5,057 nucleotides of DNA. Source: Candidatus Aenigmatarchaeota archaeon. Lineage in GTDB: Archaea; Aenigmatarchaeota; Aenigmatarchaeia; Aenigmatarchaeales; Aenigmatarchaeaceae. Of this stretch, positions 1-4,161 are shown piece after piece; the stretch's first letter is position 1; each line of letters starts with the position of its first letter. The stretch lies in the NCBI GenBank assembly GCA_018221065.1, contig JAAOXY010000097.1, positions 1 through 5,057 of the forward strand, read 5' to 3'. The notes below the pieces were generated by a model. The model ran no database searches, was not told the origin of the DNA, and saw only the letters and a list, made by a program, of their open reading frames with translations. The translations under genes were made by a program, and so were the position numbers.

Positions 1-500
1 CCAGTGAAAAAATATAATGATCCTCCATATGTTGCTGCAGCAATGTCAAATCCTGAACCTGCTTTCTGTATATCCATCACAGTCTTATAACTAATATCGA
101 ATATTTCTTTCTTTGTCATTTCTATATTGAATACTTCTGATAATGCTTTGACTGTACAAACCGTCACTGCTGATGAGCTTCCAAAACCAAACTTGCTTGA
201 GAATTCAGACTTTGTATTTATGTTAAGACCTGATTTAACATTATATTTTTCAAAGAAATTCTTTACAGATGCTATAACAAACCTAACAGCTTTTGGTTGA
301 TCATTTGCTATTTGTCCTAATTCTATTTTGAAACCCTTTACCCCAACTTCTGGAGCATCAATCACTATGTTTTCATCATCTCGTTTTTCCATTGATACTG
401 ACATTCTATGGTTTACTGCTGTGACTAAACATGGTCTATCATACACAACTGCATGATCACCTATCAATAATAGCTTTCCTGGAGCAGAAACTTTAATCAT
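1..500 (-). CDS. Phosphomevalonate kinase-like GHMP kinase (3' part missing at window edge)
   Basis: This is a GHMP-superfamily kinase, best read as phosphomevalonate kinase (ATP + mevalonate 5-phosphate to mevalonate 5-diphosphate, cytosolic). The visible 166 residues start with MIKVSAPGKLLLIGDHAVVY, the N-terminal GHMP motif, with K9 in the position of the conserved lysine. The ATP-binding loop follows at about 104-114 (FGFGSSSAVTV). The segment GSGFDIAAATYGG at 148-160, with D152 as the candidate catalytic Asp, resembles phosphomevalonate kinase more than the HGxPSGxD form of mevalonate kinase. The C-terminal half, including GHMP motif 3, lies beyond position 1. The ATG at 500-498 overlaps the end of the mevalonate kinase gene by 8 nt, and GGTG (507-510) sits 6 nt upstream as a ribosome-binding site, suggesting coupled translation. 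Oddities are GDH instead of the usual GEH in motif 1 and a third Ser in the ATP loop. Alternatives are a second mevalonate kinase or a mevalonate-phosphate kinase of other specificity; neighbours favour phosphomevalonate kinase. Confidence 0.78.
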   Translation of the reverse strand, partial: MIKVSAPGKLLLIGDHAVVYDRPCLVTAVNHRMSVSMEKRDDENIVIDAPEVGVKGFKIELGQIANDQPKAVRFVIASVKNFFEKYNVKSGLNINTKSEFSSKFGFGSSSAVTVCTVKALSEVFNIEMTKKEIFDISYKTVMDIQKAGSGFDIAAATYGGSLYFFT

Positions 501-1494
501 CTTTAACACCACTAACACCTAGTTTTGTAATAAATGCATCAAATCCGTTTTTCTTGTATATCCCAACCAATTCTTGTGCTTTTTCTGAATTTTCTGCAAG
601 TACAAGGCAATTTCCTCCACCCCAACCTCCTGTTGGTTTGGATCCTAAAGCATTATTTTCCCTACTGATATTTATTATCTTATCTAATTCATCTGTTGAT
701 ATTTTCATTTTCTTAAGTTCTTCATAATAATCATACATTAATTTTCCAACTGTCTTTAGATCTTTTTCTTTCAAAGCTGAAAGAGCATTATTTGTTATTT
801 CGTCAAGGTTGTTCATAATAGAATCGACAAATTCTTGATTTTCTTCTCTCTGTTTTCTGACATAAGCAACTGTTTTTGATGTTGTTGCCGGTTTACCAGA
901 ATTAACTATTATAATAGGTATTTCAAAATCAATGTCAAGTGGTCTTGGTCCTTCGGATTTTTTGTATGTTAAATATCCTCCATAAGCAACAGAATTTGCA
1001 TCTATGCCAGAAGGTGTTCCTCCATGAGATACTGTATCTCCTAAATTTGCTATTTCGGCTATTTCTTTTGTAGTTATATTTCCGTTCATAAGTCTTGCAT
1101 ATGCTAAACAAAATGCTGCAAATGTTGAAGATGAACCTCCCAATCCTTTTAGACTTCTTTTCATCTTTATTACCATTCTAATTGGTCTGTATCCAAACTT
1201 GTCTATTAATTTCTTATAGATTACACAAAAGCTCTCATTGAAATTCATTTTCTTTATTTCATCAAAGTTTTTTTCATCAAACAATCTGTAGAATTTTTCT
1301 GTTATTTCGAAAACTTGTTGTTTAGAATATGCTACTGAAACTTTATCACGATAATAAGATATTGTTATTCCGTCTGGAATATCTTCTAATACAATTTCTG
1401 TACTTTCTGCAGTAGATGCAGATATCCCTAACTTATTGTAGACAACTGCATGTTCTCCGAGCAGTATTACTTTTGAGGGTGCTGTAACTTTCAT
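493..1494 (-). CDS. mvk: Mevalonate kinase
   Basis: Mevalonate kinase phosphorylates (R)-mevalonate at O5 with ATP, the first committed step after HMG-CoA reductase. The 333-residue protein has the usual archaeal-to-eukaryotic length and GHMP fold motifs in order: APSKVILLGEHAVVY at 5-19 (K8 and E14 match conserved active-site positions), an ATP-binding loop GLGGSSS at 117-123, the family signature HGGTPSGIDANSVAYGG at 157-173 with candidate catalytic D165, and a C-terminal motif 3, KPTGGWGGGNC, at 286-296. The start chosen is ATG at 1494-1492. A TTG at 1503-1501 would add three residues (MIN), but it lies inside the likely ribosome-binding site AAAGGTTGAT, so the ATG is preferred. The stop codon of the decarboxylase gene lies 12 nt upstream; the next gene overlaps this 3' end by 8 nt. 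Motifs 2 and 3 depart from the usual GLGSSAA and GAGGGGC, and the Glu before the HG signature seems to be Asp (D153). The assignment is firm at family level and good for substrate. Confidence 0.88.
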   Translation of the reverse strand: MKVTAPSKVILLGEHAVVYNKLGISASTAESTEIVLEDIPDGITISYYRDKVSVAYSKQQVFEITEKFYRLFDEKNFDEIKKMNFNESFCVIYKKLIDKFGYRPIRMVIKMKRSLKGLGGSSSTFAAFCLAYARLMNGNITTKEIAEIANLGDTVSHGGTPSGIDANSVAYGGYLTYKKSEGPRPLDIDFEIPIIIVNSGKPATTSKTVAYVRKQREENQEFVDSIMNNLDEITNNALSALKEKDLKTVGKLMYDYYEELKKMKISTDELDKIINISRENNALGSKPTGGWGGGNCLVLAENSEKAQELVGIYKKNGFDAFITKLGVSGVKDD

Positions 1495-1498
1495 ATTA

Positions 1499-1508
1499 AT
1501 CAACCTTT
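1499..1508 (-). promoter_or_regulatory. Ribosome-binding site that decides the mevalonate kinase start
   Basis: On the minus strand the sequence reads AAAGGTTGATTAATATG. The purine-rich AAAGGTTGAT is a fair match to the Shine-Dalgarno GGTGAT, with one extra T, and ends 4 nt before the ATG at 1494. The competing TTG codon at 1503-1501 falls within this element, which argues against its use. The element overlaps the TAA stop of the decarboxylase gene (1507-1509), so ribosomes ending there are well placed to re-initiate. Confidence 0.55.
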
Positions 1509-2502
1509 AGAATAAATGTTCTTCTATTGTTTTTGCTGCACTACCAGGTTTGGAAACATGAATTTCTTTTATTTCATTAATATCAGATAGTCTTTTCTTT
1601 ATTTCTTCTACATCTTTTTCCAAACAAATTATTTTGACTTGTGGTCCGCCATCTATTGTAAAGTAACATTCCAATCCTTGTTCTCTCCATTCTGGAATCA
1701 GATGTACCATCTTCAATGTTTCTGGAAGCCAATATATTATAGCTGGTTTTGTTGTGAACATCAGTGCATGCAATTTTATTGCATTCTGTTCAGCAATCTG
1801 ACCAACTGTTGTAAAATCTTTTTCTAAAATACCTTTTCTTACTTTATCCAAGTCCTCATCAATACTTGCTAACCAACATTTGTAATATGGACAATTTTCT
1901 ACTGTCTTTGCCATTCCTACTCTACTCTTTATTTTCTTTTCTTTTGTTGTCAATATTGTTGCGATTATTCTGAATTCTGGCCAATGATCTTCTATAGCTA
2001 TTTGTTTTCCAAAAGAATCTGAACCATCTTCTTTTTCTCCTTTTAACCATTCAACAAATCCGCCTTCAACTGATCTTGAAGCTGAACCAGAGTTTCTTCT
2101 TGCTATGATTGATAATTTTTCTTTAGAAAAATCTAAACCTGCTGCTTTTGTTGCAGCTAATGCAATTGCAGCACCGCCTGCAGCTGAACTTGCTAATCCT
2201 GCTGCTGTTGGAAAATTATTATTTGAACTTACTTTTGCTTTTGTTTGTATGTTTGCTAAATCTCTTACGATATTTAATGTTGATATCACTCTTTCTAATT
2301 CGTTTTCTGTTTGCTCTTTTCCATTTAAAATAAAAATATCTTTATCATATTTATCATCAAACTCAACAGTAGTAACTGCGTTTAAACCATCTAAAGTAAC
2401 AGAAATACTAGAATTCTGCGGAAGTATCAGTTCTTTGTTTCTCTTACCCCAATATTTCACTAATGCTATATTTGCATTTGCAATAGCTGTAAATTTCATC
2501 AT
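1507..2502 (-). CDS. mvaD: Diphosphomevalonate decarboxylase
   Basis: Mevalonate diphosphate decarboxylase carries out ATP-dependent decarboxylation of mevalonate 5-diphosphate to isopentenyl diphosphate. The 331-residue protein matches the classical family throughout: NIALVKYWGKRNKELILP at 11-28 with K16, Y17 and W18 of the substrate site; NSSISVTL at 30-37; the ATP loop NNFPTAAGLASSAAGG at 95-110; SGSASRS at 138-144 with R143 aligning with the conserved active-site Arg; GGFVEW at 147-152; HWPEFR at 173-178; and FTIDGGP at 281-287 with D284 as the catalytic Asp. The length is typical of bacterial enzymes. ATG at 2502-2500 forms an ATGA overlap with the isomerase stop; a second ATG follows at once (2499-2497) and cannot be excluded. 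No clear ribosome-binding site precedes it, so translation is probably coupled. The related phosphomevalonate decarboxylase of haloarchaea and Chloroflexi is the main alternative, but the adjacent phosphomevalonate kinase and the classical motifs favour the diphosphate substrate. Confidence 0.92.
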   Translation of the reverse strand: MMKFTAIANANIALVKYWGKRNKELILPQNSSISVTLDGLNAVTTVEFDDKYDKDIFILNGKEQTENELERVISTLNIVRDLANIQTKAKVSSNNNFPTAAGLASSAAGGAAIALAATKAAGLDFSKEKLSIIARRNSGSASRSVEGGFVEWLKGEKEDGSDSFGKQIAIEDHWPEFRIIATILTTKEKKIKSRVGMAKTVENCPYYKCWLASIDEDLDKVRKGILEKDFTTVGQIAEQNAIKLHALMFTTKPAIIYWLPETLKMVHLIPEWREQGLECYFTIDGGPQVKIICLEKDVEEIKKRLSDINEIKEIHVSKPGSAAKTIEEHLF

Positions 2503-3017
2503 GATTTGAAATAATCTGTGACTTTGTCTAAAATGATTTTAAACCAAGGTGTATAATTTTCTGGATGTTCTTTGACATCTTTTTCTAATTCTTCTAAAAT
2601 AACCCATTTATATTCATCAATCTCTTCTGGGTTTGGTTTTGGTTCTCCATCAAATGTTCCGATGAATACATGATCATATTCATGTTCAGTTAATCCTGAA
2701 TTTTCATCAGTACTCTTGTATATGAATTTATAAACTTCTTTAACTCCTGTATCAAAACCAAATTCTTCTTGTAGTCGCCTATGAACCGATTGTTCTAATA
2801 TCTCACCTTTTCTTTGGTGACTACAACACGTGTTTGTCCAAAGATCACCGAAGTGATATTTTTTCTTTGATCTTAATTGTAATAACATTTCTCCTTTAGA
2901 ATTAAAAATAAATATTGAAAATGCTCTGTGAAGTTTTCCTCCTTCTTCATGAGCTTTCATTTTCTCTTCGAATCCAATTTCATTATCGTCTTTGTCTACA
3001 AGTAATATCTCTTCCAT
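2499..3017 (-). CDS. idi: Isopentenyl-diphosphate delta-isomerase, type I (Nudix fold)
   Basis: This enzyme interconverts isopentenyl and dimethylallyl diphosphate, providing the primer for prenyl chain growth. At 172 residues it has the usual length of type I enzymes, which are metal-dependent Nudix-fold proteins. Every key position of the E. coli enzyme can be placed: metal ligands H23 and H30 (in KAHEEGGKLHRAF), H67, E111 and E113 (in EHEYDHV); catalytic C65 in WTNTCCSH at 60-67; and E113 as the catalytic Glu. The Nudix-like helix spans roughly GEILEQSVHRRLQEEFG (71-87). The TNTCCSH spelling resembles eukaryotic and archaeal members more than the TNSVCGH of E. coli. ATG at 3017 is preceded by GTGAT (3021-3025), 3 nt away, and lies 14 nt after the prenyl synthase stop. 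Its TGA stop overlaps the ATG of the decarboxylase gene. Type I isomerase is the minority form in archaea, where the FMN-dependent type II enzyme prevails. Confidence 0.95.
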   Translation of the reverse strand: MEEILLVDKDDNEIGFEEKMKAHEEGGKLHRAFSIFIFNSKGEMLLQLRSKKKYHFGDLWTNTCCSHQRKGEILEQSVHRRLQEEFGFDTGVKEVYKFIYKSTDENSGLTEHEYDHVFIGTFDGEPKPNPEEIDEYKWVILEELEKDVKEHPENYTPWFKIILDKVTDYFKS

Positions 3018-3020
3018 AAA

Positions 3021-3025
3021 ATCAC
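3021..3025 (-). promoter_or_regulatory. Ribosome-binding site of idi
   Basis: GTGAT on the minus strand, 3 nt before the ATG at 3017, lies in the 14-nt gap after the prenyl synthase stop codon. The same GTGAT plus 3-nt arrangement precedes the first gene of the operon, which suggests it is the real initiation signal in this organism. Confidence 0.5.
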
Positions 3026-3031
3026 ATTTAT

Positions 3032-4054
3032 TTAGACCTTTCTATCCATAGTGAAAAAATCTACTGCGGCTTCAAAAATTTCTCTATTTGGTAGGTCGGG
3101 AAAATATTCATTAAACTTTATTTTTGCTTCAGCTGAAAATTTCTTTGCCATATCTTCTGCATATTGAACAGAACCTTTTTCTTTCATCATCTTTATCATC
3201 CATTCAACTTCTTCTGTGGTTTTTTCTGCTCTAGGTTTATTCATTATGTCTAAAACTTTTTGATGTTCTTCTCCTTCTGTATTTTTAATTAAATGAATTA
3301 CTAATACTGTTCGTTTACCTTCGAAAATATCTCCACCAATTTCTTTTCCATATACTGAACCTTCACCAACTATGTTCAGCAAATCATCTCTAACTTGAAA
3401 TCCTTTTCCCATTGGTATTCCGACTTCACTTATCTTTTCTATAACTTCATCAGATTGACCTGCTATTATTGCTCCTAATCTCAAAGGTCCAGCTATTGTG
3501 TATTCGGCTGCTTTACCATAGATTATATCTTCATAATCCTGATACTCAAGTTCTTCAAGACCTTTTTTATTGGTATACATCAATGACATCTCTAGATGCT
3601 GTCCTCTTGCTGTTATATCCAAAAATCTTGAAAACTCATTCAAAACTCTTCGAGTTGTTTCTTCATCAAGAATCTCTCTATTTTCAATCAAAGCTTTCCA
3701 CATGTACATATGCAATGCGTCTCCTGCATTGATTGCTATCTCGGGTAAATATATTTTATGAAGAGCAGGTTTTCCTCTTCGCTCGTCAGAATTATCTTCC
3801 CAATCGTCGTGCATCAATAACCAGTCTTCAGACATCTGCATTGCTGCTGCTGTCCTGACTGCTTTTGAAGGATCACCGCCAAAGGCTTCACATGACAACA
3901 AAATAAGTGTTCCTCTTCCATATTTTCCTTGGCGTATTGAATACTCATTAACAACTTCTACAAAATCATAAGGTCCTTCTTTTGGAAGGTATTTCTGAAC
4001 TTCTGGCCAGATTATTTCCTTCTTTTGTTTTAAAACACTTTTAAAATCAACCAT
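3032..4054 (-). CDS. Short-chain trans-prenyl diphosphate synthase (probable geranylgeranyl/farnesyl diphosphate synthase)
   Basis: The enzyme condenses isopentenyl diphosphate onto allylic diphosphates to give a C15-C20 chain; in archaea, geranylgeranyl diphosphate feeds ether-lipid synthesis. The 340-residue all-helical protein shows the family landmarks in order: RQGKYGRG at 41-48 (IPP-binding basic patch), the first aspartate-rich motif HDDWED at 82-87 followed by RRGKP at 92-96, GDALHMY at 111-117, GQHLEMSL at 151-158, K181 (YGKAAEY), the second aspartate-rich motif GFQVRDDLLN at 218-227, and GGDIFEGKRT at 240-249. The residue five places before the first motif is W78 and the fourth is L79, with no insertion in the motif. 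That pattern fits archaeal-type geranylgeranyl synthases, in which a bulky residue at -5 limits chain length, but product length is inferred. The second motif ends in Asn (DDLLN) rather than Asp. It is the first gene of the operon, with GGTGAT (4058-4063) 3 nt before its ATG. A farnesyl or somewhat longer-chain synthase is possible. Confidence 0.9.
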   Translation of the reverse strand: MVDFKSVLKQKKEIIWPEVQKYLPKEGPYDFVEVVNEYSIRQGKYGRGTLILLSCEAFGGDPSKAVRTAAAMQMSEDWLLMHDDWEDNSDERRGKPALHKIYLPEIAINAGDALHMYMWKALIENREILDEETTRRVLNEFSRFLDITARGQHLEMSLMYTNKKGLEELEYQDYEDIIYGKAAEYTIAGPLRLGAIIAGQSDEVIEKISEVGIPMGKGFQVRDDLLNIVGEGSVYGKEIGGDIFEGKRTVLVIHLIKNTEGEEHQKVLDIMNKPRAEKTTEEVEWMIKMMKEKGSVQYAEDMAKKFSAEAKIKFNEYFPDLPNREIFEAAVDFFTMDRKV

Positions 4055-4057
4055 GAT

Positions 4058-4063
4058 ATCACC
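4058..4063 (-). promoter_or_regulatory. Ribosome-binding site of the operon's first gene
   Basis: The minus strand reads GGTGATATCATG: a perfect GGTGAT match to the conserved 16S rRNA 3' end, with only 3 nt before the prenyl synthase ATG at 4054. It supports that start and implies the operon mRNA has a 5' leader, though a short one if the TATA box at 4085-4093 is used. Confidence 0.6.
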
Positions 4064-4084
4064 GAACTTAATTAGTAGCCGACA

Positions 4085-4093
4085 ATTTATAAG
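4085..4093 (-). promoter_or_regulatory. Candidate archaeal TATA box for the isoprenoid operon
   Basis: The minus strand reads CTTATAAAT, a good match to the archaeal box A consensus. Its centre (about 4089) is 35 nt upstream of the operon's first ATG, so a start site some 25 nt downstream would fall near 4063-4065, giving a leader of about 10 nt that just includes the GGTGAT site. The element is largely palindromic and could in principle serve the other direction, but its position suits the minus strand. Placement is by inspection only. Confidence 0.45.
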
Positions 4094-4130
4094 TCTAACT
4101 ACGACGATAAGTTGTAAATAGATATTTTAA

Positions 4131-4140
4131 GCTTTTAATT
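4131..4140 (+). promoter_or_regulatory. Candidate archaeal TATA box for a leaderless Trm1 transcript
   Basis: GCTTTTAATT is centred about 26 nt upstream of the Trm1 ATG at 4162, the usual distance from box A to the transcription start in archaea. No Shine-Dalgarno-like sequence precedes that ATG (the preceding bases are AATTAATTCTT), so the message probably starts at or next to the start codon. An AT-rich stretch at 4121-4130 is a weaker alternative box. Confidence 0.4.
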
Positions 4141-4161
4141 GATGTACGACAATTAATTCTT

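Larger units (their letters stand above)
4078..4154. repeat. Short spaced CGAC repeats in the divergent promoter region
   Basis: The 8-mer CGACAATT occurs twice in direct orientation (4080-4087 and 4147-4154). A related TACGACGA lies between them (4100-4107), and its TACGAC core recurs at 4145-4150. The middle copy also forms an imperfect inverted repeat, TACGAC-GATAA-GTTGTA (4100-4116, one mismatch). Copy starts at 4078, 4100 and 4145 are 22 and 45 nt apart, near whole helical turns for the first interval. The copies flank or abut both candidate TATA boxes, as operator sites might. In so short an AT-rich region chance cannot be excluded. Confidence 0.35.

Noticed and set aside
493..1494. Possible IspE (methylerythritol pathway kinase) because of the GLGGSS loop.
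   Set aside because: The HGGTPSGID signature, the GEHAVVY N-terminus and the surrounding mevalonate genes identify mevalonate kinase; the loop similarity is only local.
1639..1827. A 62-codon plus-strand open frame within the decarboxylase gene.
   Set aside because: Low-complexity Cys/Trp/Phe-rich translation typical of an antisense shadow; no initiation signal or recognisable motif.
1507..2502. Possible haloarchaeal-type phosphomevalonate decarboxylase.
   Set aside because: The sequence follows classical diphosphomevalonate decarboxylases across its whole length and a phosphomevalonate kinase-like gene is in the operon; substrate proof would still need an assay.
2105..2509. A 134-codon plus-strand open frame antisense to the decarboxylase gene.
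   Set aside because: It mirrors the strongly conserved decarboxylase codons, has no ribosome-binding site, and its Ala-rich and hydrophobic content reflects the Ala/Ser-rich ATP loop on the other strand.
3469..3761. Two overlapping plus-strand open frames of 87 and 63 codons inside the prenyl synthase gene.
   Set aside because: Both lie antisense to conserved prenyl synthase sequence, overlap each other in different frames and show no family features.
4055..4161. A tRNA, small RNA or intrinsic terminator in the intergenic region.
   Set aside because: No cloverleaf arms, no strong GC-rich hairpin and no T-tract after a stem; the only stem is a weak imperfect 6-bp inverted repeat better read as a possible operator.
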